A DNA stretch of 38,993 nt. It comes from Deinococcus ruber (lineage in GTDB: Bacteria > Deinococcota > Deinococci > Deinococcales > Deinococcaceae). Shown here piece after piece: positions 1-9,031 of this stretch. The notes beneath the pieces were generated by a model. The model had not been told where the DNA came from. It made no database searches and saw nothing but the letters and a program-made list of their open reading frames with translations. The stretch's first letter is position 1; every line of letters starts with the position of its first letter. Where the stretch lies: positions 1 to 38,993 of the forward strand of contig NZ_BMQL01000043.1 of the NCBI RefSeq assembly GCF_014648095.1. The letters run 5' to 3'. The position numbers and the translations under genes were made by a program.

Positions 1-2
1 TG

Positions 3-188
3 CCCTACACCCCGGAATTGATGCCGGCAGAACATCTCTGGATCCCGCTCAAAGAGGGCTCGGTGAACCGGGCATGGCCTTCGTTGCAGGCGCTGATCGA
101 GCCACTCGATCAGCGGTGTGTCTGGTTGATGCAGCAACACGCCCTCGTCTCGAACCTCACCAGCTTCCATTGGCTCCCCGCTGCCTGA
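3..188 (+). CDS. IS630-type transposase, C-terminal part (runs off the window edge)
   Basis: The frame is open from the first bases to a TGA at 186-188 and reads PYTPELMPAEHLWIPLKE near its start. This is the block around the last catalytic Glu of IS630/Tc1-type DDE transposases (PxSPELNPxExxW). Only the last 61 residues are in the window, so the completeness of the element cannot be judged. It differs clearly from the IS630-type element at 30846-31939, whose equivalent block reads PPYCPMLNRIETTWRVLK, so this is a separate insertion. It ends 25 bases before the shortened GGDEF-EAL gene. Confidence 0.75.
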   Translation, partial: PYTPELMPAEHLWIPLKEGSVNRAWPSLQALIEPLDQRCVWLMQQHALVSNLTSFHWLPAA

Positions 189-213
189 GCTCTAATCTTT
201 AATTCGATTCCGT

Positions 214-1521
214 ATGACAGGCCTATCGAACCGGCTGCATCTGGATCTGCTGCTGCGCCAGGTCAAGGCGGATGATCAGCCGTTCTCGCTGTTTTTTATC
301 GACATGGACGAGTTCAAACTGGTCAATGACACCCTGGGACACGCGGCGGGTGATGAGGTGCTCAAAGAAGTCGCACGCCGCCTGCAGCTGCATCTTCAGC
401 CGGAAGACGTGGCGATCCGGCTCAGTGGCGATGAATTTGTGGTGCTGTTGCGGGCTGCCTCTCCGGTGCCGACGCTGGAAATGGCGACCACTCTTCTGAC
501 AGAGCTGACACGCCCGTACCACACACGCGGTCAGGTCTTCCATCTGACCGCAAGCATCGGCGTCAGCAGTTTCCCGGAAGACACCCGTGATGCGGCGCTT
601 CTTCTGCGGCATGCCGACAGCGCCATGTATGCCGTGAAAAGCCATGCCCGGAACGGTGTGCGCCGCTTCGACCCCTCTCTGGAAGAAGAGATCGAGTGGC
701 AGCAGACCCTGGCCCGCGAACTGCATTTCGCACCGCCCCGCGACCAGTTGTACGCCGCGTATCAACCGATCTACGACCTGAACTCCGGGACTTTACAGAA
801 GGTCGAGACGCTGCTGCGCTGGACGCATCCGGTGTTTGGTGACATCGAGCCGTCCATCTTCATTTCCGTTGCCGAGGCCAACGGTCAGATCGTCGCGATG
901 GGCCGGTGGGTGCTGGAGGAAGCCTGCCGTCAGGCGTGCGAATGGCAGCGGCTGAGCCGCCGGACGATCGTGGTCTGCGTCAATGTGTCGCCTCTTCAGG
1001 TGATGCAGCCGGGCTTTGTGCTGTCAGTGCGTCAGGTGCTGAGTCAGCACCGACTGAGTCCCGGTCAGCTGGAGCTGGAGCTGACCGAAAGTGCGGTGAT
1101 GCGGAATCTCCCGGTCATGCAATCGGCTCTTCTGGAACTGCGGCAGTTGGGCGTCAAGGTCGCAGTCGACGATTTCGGCACCGGCTATTCCTCCTTGTCT
1201 TCGCTCAAGGAGTTGCCGATCAGCTGCATCAAGATCGACCGCTCCTTCGTCAACGACTTGGGCACCCCCCTGCCCGCCCCTCAGTATGCGCTGGCACTGG
1301 TCGGAGCGGTCATCGGCCTGGCCCGTATTCTGGAACTGGAAGTCGTTGCCGAGGGCATCGAGACGGCTTCTGAGCAGCGGCTGCTGCGTGATCTGGGGTG
1401 CCAGTTCGGCCAGGGCTATTTCTATTCACGTCCTGTGGCCGCTGCCGCGATTACCGCCCTCTTAACAGCACGTAGCGTTCCCGTCCAGTTGGGGCGTGAA
1501 GAACGACAGCCGTCGGAATGA
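214..1521 (+). CDS. GGDEF-EAL cyclic-di-GMP protein, 5'-truncated
   Basis: Cyclic-di-GMP turnover enzyme with a GGDEF (diguanylate cyclase) domain at residues 1-155 and an EAL (phosphodiesterase) domain at about 175-425. The GGDEF signature is SGDEF (71-75), and the I-site RxxD is QPED (62-65), so product inhibition is probably absent. The EAL domain looks intact: ETLLRW (198-203), NVSP, LELTES, DDFGTGYSS (319-327), IKID, AEGIET and QGYFYSRP. The protein starts at TGLSNR, inside the block that normally begins D-x-LTGL-x-NR, and has no PAS, GAF or membrane sensor part. No ribosome-binding site precedes the ATG. With the IS630-type transposase end just upstream, the gene most likely lost its 5' part to that insertion. 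The EAL half may still be functional if it is expressed. Confidence 0.85.
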   Translation: MTGLSNRLHLDLLLRQVKADDQPFSLFFIDMDEFKLVNDTLGHAAGDEVLKEVARRLQLHLQPEDVAIRLSGDEFVVLLRAASPVPTLEMATTLLTELTRPYHTRGQVFHLTASIGVSSFPEDTRDAALLLRHADSAMYAVKSHARNGVRRFDPSLEEEIEWQQTLARELHFAPPRDQLYAAYQPIYDLNSGTLQKVETLLRWTHPVFGDIEPSIFISVAEANGQIVAMGRWVLEEACRQACEWQRLSRRTIVVCVNVSPLQVMQPGFVLSVRQVLSQHRLSPGQLELELTESAVMRNLPVMQSALLELRQLGVKVAVDDFGTGYSSLSSLKELPISCIKIDRSFVNDLGTPLPAPQYALALVGAVIGLARILELEVVAEGIETASEQRLLRDLGCQFGQGYFYSRPVAAAAITALLTARSVPVQLGREERQPSE

Positions 1522-2469
1522 CCCGGAAACCAGCGCCGGCATGCTCAGACGGGTGTCGCCGCCTTCCCTCTGAACGGTCAGGTGCGCTGGCATCCGCAGG
1601 ACGCAGGTCCCCGGCTGTGTCGCGTCCGCCTGTGGTCCTGAAGCTCCAACTGCCAAACGCCACAGACCGGGACGGGAGAGGGGAGAGGCGGACGCGCCTG
1701 TCCCGTCTTTCCTGTTGTTACAAGATCCATTCAGGCCGAAGCCAAACCACTGTATCTCTGGACTACCTACGTGGATGGTGCCGCGCTGAACTCCAAGCCA
1801 TCCCTAGACGACCTGTTCGACGCTCCGCCCGGTGTTCTGCGGAGCCGAACACTCATCAGCACCGAGTATCTGTCCACAGTTCATAGACGCTGAACGCAGT
1901 GAATACCCGCGTTCGCATGGGCAAGATGCACGCCCTTAGGACCAACACCTTCTGAGGATGTCAGGTTCGTCAAGATGCCCCGCACCCGGTCGGACGGAGA
2001 CGTAGATCATGCAGTGCCAACGGTCATCTCTTCAGAGGAACAGCGCGATGATCCCGTGTTGCCAGGATCAGCGCCGGGGCGTCACGCCGTTCAGTGCCGT
2101 GGTACGCGGTCCGCTGAGTGGTGCCCTCACCACGCCATACAACAGTACGGCCCACCAGGACCGCAGCCAGTCCAGTCACTTTCGGCTGCAGGTGCCCGGG
2201 GCGCAGCCGCGCGGGACGTCACGTCCAAGCAGATGGTGCTGCACTGGGTGGTGCACCTCCCGGCGTGACGAGTACGCTGGTGGGCATGGAAGTCCTATCC
2301 CGCAGCTTGACAAGCAGATCGCGGCGCTCGAGGTCCACTTCACGCCCCATGCGCAGGACAAACTGGACATCCCCACCGATGGCATCAACGAGGACAACGT
2401 CAACCAGATGCCGCGTATCATCCGTCCACGTCGGGCTCATGATCTGCCAGGAGAGCGAGAGGTGAGTGT
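1522..2469. other. Gene-poor, decayed interval with short coding-like remnants
   Basis: No frame of convincing length, start and ribosome site is found in these 948 bp. Two plus-strand stretches look like eroded coding sequence. One lies at 1522-1641 in the frame containing VRWHPQDAGPRLCRVRLWS. The other lies at about 1642-1893 in the same phase, contains PLYLWTTYVDGAALNS and SLDDLFDAPPGVL, and ends at TGA 1891-1893; a TGA at 1639-1641 separates them. I do not recognise a family. The interval sits between the IS-damaged GGDEF-EAL gene and the aldehyde dehydrogenase. Confidence 0.45.
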
Positions 2470-2473
2470 ATGA
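2288..2473 (+). pseudogene. Possible DUF4258-like small-protein remnant
   Basis: The frame reads EVHFTPHAQDKLD, then GINEDNV, then an Arg/Pro-rich tail, and stops at TGA 2471-2473. The H-A-x-x-K-L spacing followed by I-x-E-x-x-V resembles the core of DUF4258 proteins, which are small and sometimes toxin-like. There is no good start codon or ribosome site in this frame, so I read it as a remnant or a chance match. Its stop overlaps the ATG of the aldehyde dehydrogenase (ATGA). Confidence 0.2.
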
Positions 2474-3858
2474 CTGCTGTGTCCGCTGAATTTGATGTCG
2501 TCAGTCCGTCGAGCGGGCAGGTGGTGGGCCGCGTGCCCGATCAGCATGCAGATGACGCTCGGCAAATGATCGAGCGCAGCGTGCAGGCGTTCGCTTCTTG
2601 GCGCAGAACCACCGTGTATCAGCGGGCGGAACTGCTCCGCACCTTCTTCGATCTGATGCTGCGCGATGAAGCTGAAATCGCCCGTCTGATCGCCTCCGAG
2701 ATGGGCAAACCTGTGACCGAGGCGGCGGGTGAGGTCAGGTACGCGGCGTCGTTTATCGAGTGGTACGCCGAGGAAGCCAAGCGCATTTTTGGCAGCACCA
2801 TGCCCAGCCAGTCGGCGCACAAGCGGCTGTTCGTGACGCATGAGGCGGTTGGCCCGGTCTACGCCATCACGCCCTGGAATTTTCCGGCAGCGATGGCGAC
2901 CCGCAAGATTGCCCCGGCGCTGGCGGCGGGCTGCACCATCATCCTGAAGGCCGCCGAGCAGTCGCCGCTGACCGCCCTGAAGATGCAGGCGCTGTGGACG
3001 GAAGCGGGCGGCCCAGCAGACACCTTCATCGTGCTGACCACCTCCGACCCCATTCCGGTGACTGCCGTGATGATGCAGGACGCCCGCATCCGCAAGATCA
3101 CCTTTACCGGCAGCACCGAGGTGGGGCGGTTGCTGGCGGCACAGGCCGCGCCGACCCTCAAGCGCGTGTCACTGGAACTCGGCGGGCACGCGCCCTACCT
3201 GATCTTCGACGACGCCGACATCGATCAGGCGGTGTTGGACGTGATCGCCTGCAAGTTTCGCAACGCCGGGCAGACCTGCGTGTGCACCAACCGAATCTAC
3301 GTGCAGCGCGGCATTGCCGAGGAATTCACTCGCAAGCTGACGGACGCAGTGGCGGCCCTGAAAGTGGGCGATCCGCTCGACGCCAGTACCCAGATCGGGC
3401 CGCTGGTCGATCAGCAGGGGCTGGACAAAGTGCAGCGGCACGTGCAGGACGCACTCGACAAGGGCGCACACGTCACCACGGGCGGCGCGGTCACAGACGG
3501 CCTGTATTTCGCGCCCACTGTCCTGACCGGCGTGACGCCCGACATGGTGCTGATGCGTGAGGAAACCTTTGGCCCGGTGGCCCCGGTGCTGATCTTCGAC
3601 ACCGAAGAAGAAGCGGTACAGGCCGCCAACGACACCGAATATGGGCTGGCGGCCTATCTGTGGACGCAGAACCTCGGGCGGGCTTTCCGCATCACCGAGG
3701 CACTGGAATACGGCATCGTGGGTCTGAATGACCCGGTTCCCAGCACCGCGCAGGTTCCGTTCGGGGGCGTCAAGCAGAGCGGATACGGGCGCGAGGGTGG
3801 CCCGTGGGGAATTCAGGAATACCTGACCACCAAGTATCTGAGCATGACGGTGCGCTGA
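2470..3858 (+). CDS. gabD: NAD(P)-dependent aldehyde dehydrogenase, succinate-semialdehyde dehydrogenase type
   Basis: Oxidises an aldehyde, probably succinate semialdehyde to succinate, in the cytoplasm. The 462 residues show ITPWNFPAA, the cofactor-binding FTGSTEVGR, the general-base block LELGGHAP (GGN is usual), the catalytic-cysteine block CKFRNAGQTCVCTNR, EETFGPVAP, and the tail PFGGVKQSGYGREGG. The RNAGQTCVC block is characteristic of GabD. The Lys after the first motif lies in ILKAAEQ rather than the usual KPAE. An AGGTGA ribosome site just upstream supports the ATG at 2470. No GABA transaminase or other GABA-shunt gene is nearby, so the physiological substrate is inferred from the motif block only. 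Confidence 0.85.
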   Translation: MTAVSAEFDVVSPSSGQVVGRVPDQHADDARQMIERSVQAFASWRRTTVYQRAELLRTFFDLMLRDEAEIARLIASEMGKPVTEAAGEVRYAASFIEWYAEEAKRIFGSTMPSQSAHKRLFVTHEAVGPVYAITPWNFPAAMATRKIAPALAAGCTIILKAAEQSPLTALKMQALWTEAGGPADTFIVLTTSDPIPVTAVMMQDARIRKITFTGSTEVGRLLAAQAAPTLKRVSLELGGHAPYLIFDDADIDQAVLDVIACKFRNAGQTCVCTNRIYVQRGIAEEFTRKLTDAVAALKVGDPLDASTQIGPLVDQQGLDKVQRHVQDALDKGAHVTTGGAVTDGLYFAPTVLTGVTPDMVLMREETFGPVAPVLIFDTEEEAVQAANDTEYGLAAYLWTQNLGRAFRITEALEYGIVGLNDPVPSTAQVPFGGVKQSGYGREGGPWGIQEYLTTKYLSMTVR

Positions 3859-3868
3859 AAACGCCCTT

Positions 3869-3913
3869 CCGGTCACTGTCTGCCCAGGAGGTATGGAAGC
3901 AGGCAGTGACCGG
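3869..3913. terminator. Inverted repeat between converging genes
   Basis: A perfect 10-bp stem, CCGGTCACTG (3869-3878) with CAGTGACCGG (3904-3913), encloses a 25-base loop. It lies just after the aldehyde dehydrogenase stop and before the 3' end of the converging membrane pseudogene, so it could serve both. There is no clear T-tract, so termination is an inference from position. Confidence 0.35.
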
Positions 3914-3948
3914 ACCCAGACGGGCACACGTACGGGAAGGGTGGTCCG

Positions 3949-4746
3949 TCAGTGCTGAGTGCGGCTAGCACGCTGTGGAAAGATCAGCAGGCAGACGGCG
4001 ATGAACGCCAGCAGGACGAAGGAAGCCGTAAAGCGGCTCACGGCCAGTCCACCGTGGGCGACAGGTTTATCGAGGAAATCGCCCAGTGCTGCGCCCAGAG
4101 GCCGCGTCAGCACGAAGGCCGCCCAGAACAGGAAGGTGTGCGACATCTTGGTTCTGTAATACGCCACGCTCAGCAGCAGCAGGAGTCCGCCGAAGACCGA
4201 TGCGGCACCGGTATAGCCCAGCCCAGCCGAATCGGCTGTCCAATCGCCCAGTGCGGTGCCGAGCGTCTGCGAGAACATGATGGTGACCCAGTAGAACAGT
4301 TCGGCTTTTCTGGTGGTGATGGACTCCACCGCCACACTGCCCATAACCAGCCGCCACGTCAGGAGAGAGGCGAACAGCAACGTCAGCAGCGAGAGTGTGC
4401 CGCCCAGATACCCGATGCCGAGCGAACGGTCAAAGAAATCGGCCAACGTGGTGCCGACAGTGGTGGTCGCGATAATGGTGGTTCAGTACAGCGCGGGGCG
4501 AAATACTCGGGTACGGATCTGAACGTTGACCGCGACCAGAAAGATCACGGCAAAGATCACGGTGCTGAGCAGCTAGCCGAGGTTCAGCTGCTGAGAGAGC
4601 GCGTCACCGCCTGTCTCGCCCAGAGTCGTGGCAGCGATCTTGAACAGCCAGAACAGCAGGGCGACCTGTGGCACCTTGCTCAGCGCCGGTTTGCTGGAGT
4701 GGGGAAGAGGCGACAGATTCGTGTTGTTGGTGGCAGCTTGGGTCAT
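3949..4746 (-). pseudogene. COG4705/DUF347 repeat membrane protein, two in-frame stops
   Basis: From the ATG at 4746, with AAGGAG six bases upstream, one frame runs 265 codons to 3949 and is broken only by TAG at 4573-4575 (codon 58) and TGA at 4483-4485 (codon 88). The conceptual product has the DUF347 repeat pattern of COG4705 membrane proteins: LLFWLFKIAATTLGETGGD, TTIIATTTVGTTLADFFD, YWVTIMFSQTLGTALGDW and FWAAFVLTRPLGAALGDF. The repeat register suggests that the TGA replaced Trp (the repeats start W/F-x-x-x) and that the TAG replaced a residue such as Tyr. No frameshifts or deletions are seen, so decay is recent, or the stops are read through. A TTG at 4446 could start a C-terminal fragment of 165 residues. 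Confidence 0.8.
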
Positions 4747-5183
4747 CGGGTCTCCTTGGAGGTAGTGAAGGCGAGGACGGTGAGATCCGGACTGACAGTG
4801 CCAGTGCGGTACATGTACATATGGCGCGGCGCACCTGAGGTCGGTGCCTCGGCCAGTGTGCGGGGAGGTGGTCAAGCCGCCGTTCATGTTTTCGCAGAAA
4901 AGATGAAGCCCCGAACAATGCCTTACGAAGCGCTGGTTTCCCGGCACGCCGAAAAGACGGCGCTCCGTCTCGCTCGTCGTGGACGAATGCGACTGGCCCC
5001 GCCACTTTCTGAGCGCTCGCCAGAACGCACATGTTTCTCGTTCGCTCTAACTGGAAAAGTACGCCCGACAGGTGTTCTGCCGATGCCCAAACCGTCGGAG
5101 TCATCTGCCTGGACTCCGACGGGACGCTTTATCATCCCCGAAACTTCACGGCCTGTCGGCATCCTGGCCTTTACACTCGACAG
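4747..5183. other. Intergenic interval between divergent genes
   Basis: I see no convincing gene here. The interval must hold the promoters of the DUF347 pseudogene (minus) and the CAP protein (plus). A perfect palindrome GTACATGTAC lies at 4809-4818, about 65 bases upstream of the minus-strand start, and could be a regulator site. The open frame continues upstream of the CAP protein to 5031 but does not look like a signal peptide there, so I treat 5031-5183 as untranslated. Confidence 0.4.
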
Positions 5184-6005
5184 GTGCGCCCATTTCCCGT
5201 ATTGATCGTTTCAGTTCTGTGCACACTTCAGGGGGCGTCGGCGGCGCGGACGAGTGCTCAGGCGCAGGCGATTGCCTCGCTGATGCAGCAGGCGACCCGG
5301 CAATGTGCTCATCCGCTGACGCTCAGTCAGCCGCTCAGTCTGGCGGCGCTCGATCTGCTGACCCATTATTCCCAGGAGCAGGCTTTTGCTCGGCAGCAGT
5401 ACCGCGCCTGGAAGTCGCAGATCAGGCAGGCCACCTATCACGGCGATCTGAAGTGGCTGGCGGGAAAGCTCGCCAACCGCTGCGGCGACTGGGCCGACTT
5501 CACCGAGTTCGGACTCGCCACCGACGACACCAACGTGGTCATCATCTCCTCGCGGCCCGACGCTATTGATCTGAGCCAGACCCAGCGGTGGCTGACAGAG
5601 TTCTTCACCCTGACCAACCGCGCACGCTATCAGGGCCAGAAATGCGGCGGCAAGCTGATGAACAGCACGGGGTCGCTGACCTGGGATCCGTTGCTGGCGC
5701 AGGCAGGCACCCGCTACCTTCAGGACATGGTGCGGCTGAATTTTCGCGGTCATATCCATGCCGCCGACGGCTCCACGCCTCAGCAGCGGGCCGAACGGCT
5801 CGGCTATACGGGTGGCGTCGGTGAGAACCTGCAGTACAACGCCGTCACGCCCCAGGAGGCCATCGCTTCGCTGCTCAGCAGTCCGGAACACTGCCTGAAT
5901 CTGATGAATCCGGCGTATACGCGCTTCGGAGCGGCGCTGATCAACGGGCGTCCGGACACCCTGTTCGGGACGTACTGGGTGCAGGAATTCGGAACACTGC
6001 GGTAG
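5184..6005 (+). CDS. Secreted CAP-domain (SCP/PR-1, YkwD-like) protein
   Basis: A 273-residue exported protein whose C-terminal half is a CAP domain. It shows LTNRARYQG, LLAQAGTRYLQDM, FRGHIHAADGSTPQQRAERLGY, then GENL and SPEHCLNLMNP with the conserved His and Glu positions of the family. GTG 5184 is chosen because it starts a short basic and hydrophobic leader (VRPFPVLIVSVLCTLQGASA) that looks like a signal peptide. The ribosome site is weak, so a start further upstream or at TTG 5199 is possible. CAP proteins of this type are extracellular and of diverse or unknown activity. Residues 20-130 show no domain I recognise. Cysteines in that part and in the CAP domain could form disulfides. Confidence 0.75.
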   Translation: MRPFPVLIVSVLCTLQGASAARTSAQAQAIASLMQQATRQCAHPLTLSQPLSLAALDLLTHYSQEQAFARQQYRAWKSQIRQATYHGDLKWLAGKLANRCGDWADFTEFGLATDDTNVVIISSRPDAIDLSQTQRWLTEFFTLTNRARYQGQKCGGKLMNSTGSLTWDPLLAQAGTRYLQDMVRLNFRGHIHAADGSTPQQRAERLGYTGGVGENLQYNAVTPQEAIASLLSSPEHCLNLMNPAYTRFGAALINGRPDTLFGTYWVQEFGTLR

Positions 6006-6107
6006 GAGACAGCCGCCGGAATTCGTCTGTTGCTGGGCCAGTGGCAGCACGGACACTGAGCAGCGCGGAGAACCCCGAGCCTCCTCGCGTGCAGAGAACG
6101 CAGTCGC

Positions 6108-6113
6108 TACACT
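6108..6113 (+). promoter_or_regulatory. -10 box TACACT of the MalT-like regulator
   Basis: TACACT ends 11 bases before the proposed ATT start at 6125, so the transcript would have a leader of only a few bases. The same ten bases, CGCTACACTG, occur at the M42 peptidase start on the other strand. I see no clear -35 box. Confidence 0.45.
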
Positions 6114-6124
6114 GAAGCACGAGC

Positions 6125-8839
6125 ATTTTAGCCACGAAACTCTTTGTACCCCCGGCCCGGCCAGACCTGATTCGGCGCTCCCGCCTGGTCGAGCGGCTGA
6201 GTGCAGGGCTGCACCGCCGCCTGACCCTCGTGTCTGCCCCGGTAGGCTTCGGCAAGACCACCCTGCTCAGCGAGTGGGCCACCGACTCCGGAAGACGCCC
6301 TGCCTGGCTGTCGCTGGACGCAGCCGACAGCGACCCGGCTCGTTTCCTGCTGTACCTGGTCGCGGCGCTTCAGACGGTGGTGCCAGATATCGGCAGAGAA
6401 GTTGTGGGCGCACTTCAGGCCGCTGCACCGCCGCCTGCCGAGGTGCTGCTGACCGCTCTGCTCAACGAGGTCGCGGCCCTCTCCACGCCTGTGCTGCTGG
6501 TGCTGGACGATTACCACCTGCTCGATGCTGCCCCCGTCGATCACGCGCTGAGCTTCCTGATCGACCATCTGCCGCCGACGCTGCATGTGGCTGTCGCCAC
6601 CCGTGAAGACCCGCGTTTTCCGTTGGCCCGCTGGCGTGCCCAGGGTCAACTGACGGAAGTGCGGGCGTCCGATCTGCGCTTCACCGCTGCCGAAGCAGCC
6701 GAATTCCTCGGCCAGTTGATCGGCCCGGAGCTGTCGGAGCCAGACATCGTGGCCCTGGAAGAGCGCACCGAAGGCTGGATCGCGGGCCTGCAACTGGCGG
6801 CGCTCTCGATGCGCGGGCGAACCGATCTTCCGGCCTTCGTTCGGGCATTTTCCGGAGACAACCGGTACATCATCGACTATCTGGCCGAAGAGGTGTTGCA
6901 GCGGCAACCCGAGCCTGTGCGCCAGTTTCTGCTTCAGACCGCCATTCTGGAGCGGCTGAGCGGCCCGCTGTGCGACGCCGTGACCGGTCAGACGCAGGGC
7001 AGCGCCCAGTTGCAGGCCCTGGAGCGCGGAAATTTCTTTGTCGTGGCGCTCGACGATCAGCGCGAGTGGTACCGGTATCATCATCTCTTCGGCGACGTGC
7101 TCGCGCTGCATCTGAAGGCCGAGCAGCCTGCTCGGGTCGCCGCGCTGCATGGGCGTGCCAGCGTGTGGTTCGAGCAGCAGGGGCTGGCCCACGACGCGGT
7201 GCGTCACGCCCTGGCTGCCGACGATGCCGAGCGGGCGGCCACGCTGATCGAACGGCTGATGCCACAGCTGCGGCGAAGTCGGGAGGAGGCCGCGCTGCTG
7301 AACTGGCTGCGCGTCCTTCCCGAACCGCTGCTGCGTGCCCGGCCCGTCCTGAGCGTGTATTACGCCGGAGCGCTGCTGGTCAGTGGCAGGATCCGCGAGG
7401 CGCAGACCCGGCTGAAGGACGCTGAACGGTGGCTCGGCGCTGAGCCAGACGGCGTTGAGGGCGGGCCGCTTCCGGCTACCGAGATGGTGGTGGTGGACGA
7501 ACAGGAATTCAGTGTGCTCGCCGCTTCCATCGCCATTTACCGTGCCGGAATAGCCTTGGCGCTGGGCGACCTGACTGGCACGATAAGAGCCGCGCAGCAG
7601 GTGCTGAAGCTCGTGCCAGCCGATGACCATCTGCGGCGCGGATCGGCCAGAGGGTTTCTCGGAATCGCGGCCTGGACACGCGGAGAGCTTGAACAGGCAG
7701 AGCAGTCGTATACCGAATGCGTCGCACTGGTGCAGAAAGCCGAGTATCTGTCAGACGCGCTCGGGTGTGCCGCAGCGCTGGCCGATCTTCAGCGCGAGCG
7801 GGGCCGGTTGCGCGGGGCCATGCACACGTATGAACGCGGCCTGCATCTGGCGACCACTGACCTGACGGGGGCGGTGGTGCGGGGAGCGGCAGACATGCAG
7901 GTGGGCATGAGTGAGCTTCAGCTGGAGAGGGGAGACGTGAAGGCCGCTGCTCAGCACCTGCGAGACAGCAAAACCCTGGGTGAATTCGCCGGGCTGCCGC
8001 CGTTTCAGTTTCGCTGGTGTCTGGCTCAGGCGCGAGTGCAGTGGGCGCTGGGCGAGTTGGACGCGGCGCTGAAGCTGTTTGATGAGGCCGAGCAGCACGC
8101 TGTCCTCGACTTCCTGCCGGTGGTGCGTCCGGTGGCGGCCCTGAGGGTCCGGGTGTGGACCGCGCAGGGACGGCTGAACGAGGCGCTCGGCTGGGTGAAC
8201 GGGCGCGGTCTGTCGGTGCATGGCGACCCCGGATACCTGAACGAGTTCGAGTATCTGACGTTGGCCCGGGTGCTGCTGGCACAGGCCAGGGCTAACCCGA
8301 CCGAGTCAGCGCTGCTGGAACTGCACAGCCTGCTGGAGCGGCTGCTCCGGGGGGCGGAAGCGGGCGGCAGAATACCGGGCGTCATCGAGAGTCTGCTGCT
8401 TCAGGCGCTCGCCCTTCAGGTGCAGGGAACCATTCAGCAGGCGCTCGTGCCGCTGCTCCGCGCCCTGCATCTGGCCCAGCCGGAAGGGTACGTCCGACTG
8501 ATCGTGGATGAAGGGGCACCGATGGCGGCGCTGCTGCGGCACGCGGCGAAACGTGCGTCTCCTCTGACACCGTATCTTCAGCACCTGCTGACGGCCTGTG
8601 GTGAGCGCGTGGGTGATGCCGTCCCGCCGGTGGCGCAGCAGCCGGGCGATCCTCTCAGCGCACGGGAACTGGACGTGCTGAGGAGGCTGGGCAGCGAGCT
8701 GGATGGCCCCTCGCTGGCCCGCGAACTGCACGTGTCGCTCAATACCCTGCGGACGCACACCCGGAACATCTACAGCAAACTCGGGGTCAACAGCCGCCGC
8801 GCTGCCGTTCGCCGCGCTCAGGAACTCGGACTGGCGTAG
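6125..8839 (+). CDS. MalT-like LuxR-family ATP-binding transcriptional regulator (probable ATT start)
   Basis: A large STAND-type regulator of 904 residues. An N-terminal NTPase domain has Walker A APVGFGKTT (38-46) and a Walker B-like LLVLDDYHLL. The family blocks EGWIAGLQLAAL and YRYHHLFGDVL follow, then about 400 residues of TPR-like helices. A C-terminal LuxR helix-turn-helix runs from LSARELDVL to NIYSKLGVNSRRAAVRRA. The family's conserved N-terminus LATKLFVPPARP is encoded directly after an ATT at 6125, and the frame has no ATG, GTG or TTG before 6230. A start at 6230 (GTG) would cut off the strand leading into Walker A. ATT initiation is therefore favoured; an in-frame TGA at 6113-6115 rules out a longer product. 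The inducer is unknown. It is probably linked to the two plus-strand genes that follow. Confidence 0.85.
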   Translation: MLATKLFVPPARPDLIRRSRLVERLSAGLHRRLTLVSAPVGFGKTTLLSEWATDSGRRPAWLSLDAADSDPARFLLYLVAALQTVVPDIGREVVGALQAAAPPPAEVLLTALLNEVAALSTPVLLVLDDYHLLDAAPVDHALSFLIDHLPPTLHVAVATREDPRFPLARWRAQGQLTEVRASDLRFTAAEAAEFLGQLIGPELSEPDIVALEERTEGWIAGLQLAALSMRGRTDLPAFVRAFSGDNRYIIDYLAEEVLQRQPEPVRQFLLQTAILERLSGPLCDAVTGQTQGSAQLQALERGNFFVVALDDQREWYRYHHLFGDVLALHLKAEQPARVAALHGRASVWFEQQGLAHDAVRHALAADDAERAATLIERLMPQLRRSREEAALLNWLRVLPEPLLRARPVLSVYYAGALLVSGRIREAQTRLKDAERWLGAEPDGVEGGPLPATEMVVVDEQEFSVLAASIAIYRAGIALALGDLTGTIRAAQQVLKLVPADDHLRRGSARGFLGIAAWTRGELEQAEQSYTECVALVQKAEYLSDALGCAAALADLQRERGRLRGAMHTYERGLHLATTDLTGAVVRGAADMQVGMSELQLERGDVKAAAQHLRDSKTLGEFAGLPPFQFRWCLAQARVQWALGELDAALKLFDEAEQHAVLDFLPVVRPVAALRVRVWTAQGRLNEALGWVNGRGLSVHGDPGYLNEFEYLTLARVLLAQARANPTESALLELHSLLERLLRGAEAGGRIPGVIESLLLQALALQVQGTIQQALVPLLRALHLAQPEGYVRLIVDEGAPMAALLRHAAKRASPLTPYLQHLLTACGERVGDAVPPVAQQPGDPLSARELDVLRRLGSELDGPSLARELHVSLNTLRTHTRNIYSKLGVNSRRAAVRRAQELGLA

Positions 8840-9031
8840 AAAAACACCAGTGCAGCTGTTCCTGAGGACGAAAAGAAGCGAACTCTGTTTCAAAAGCGGC
8901 AAGGCTCCTGAGACTGGCACCGGGCCGCTCACCACATCTGGTGATGACAGCTCACCACACGGACGCCTATGGTCTGGAGGCAGGAACGAACGCGGGCAGC
9001 GCCGCAGACGCTGAGAGCCAGGAGGCGCAGC

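Noticed and set aside
3952..5205. 417-residue plus-strand frame
   Set aside because: It is antisense to the DUF347 pseudogene, Gln/Arg-rich, without a ribosome site. The minus-strand reading shows clear membrane repeats.
6128..7630. 500-residue minus-strand frame
   Set aside because: Antisense shadow of the MalT-like regulator, whose Walker and family motifs fix the plus strand.
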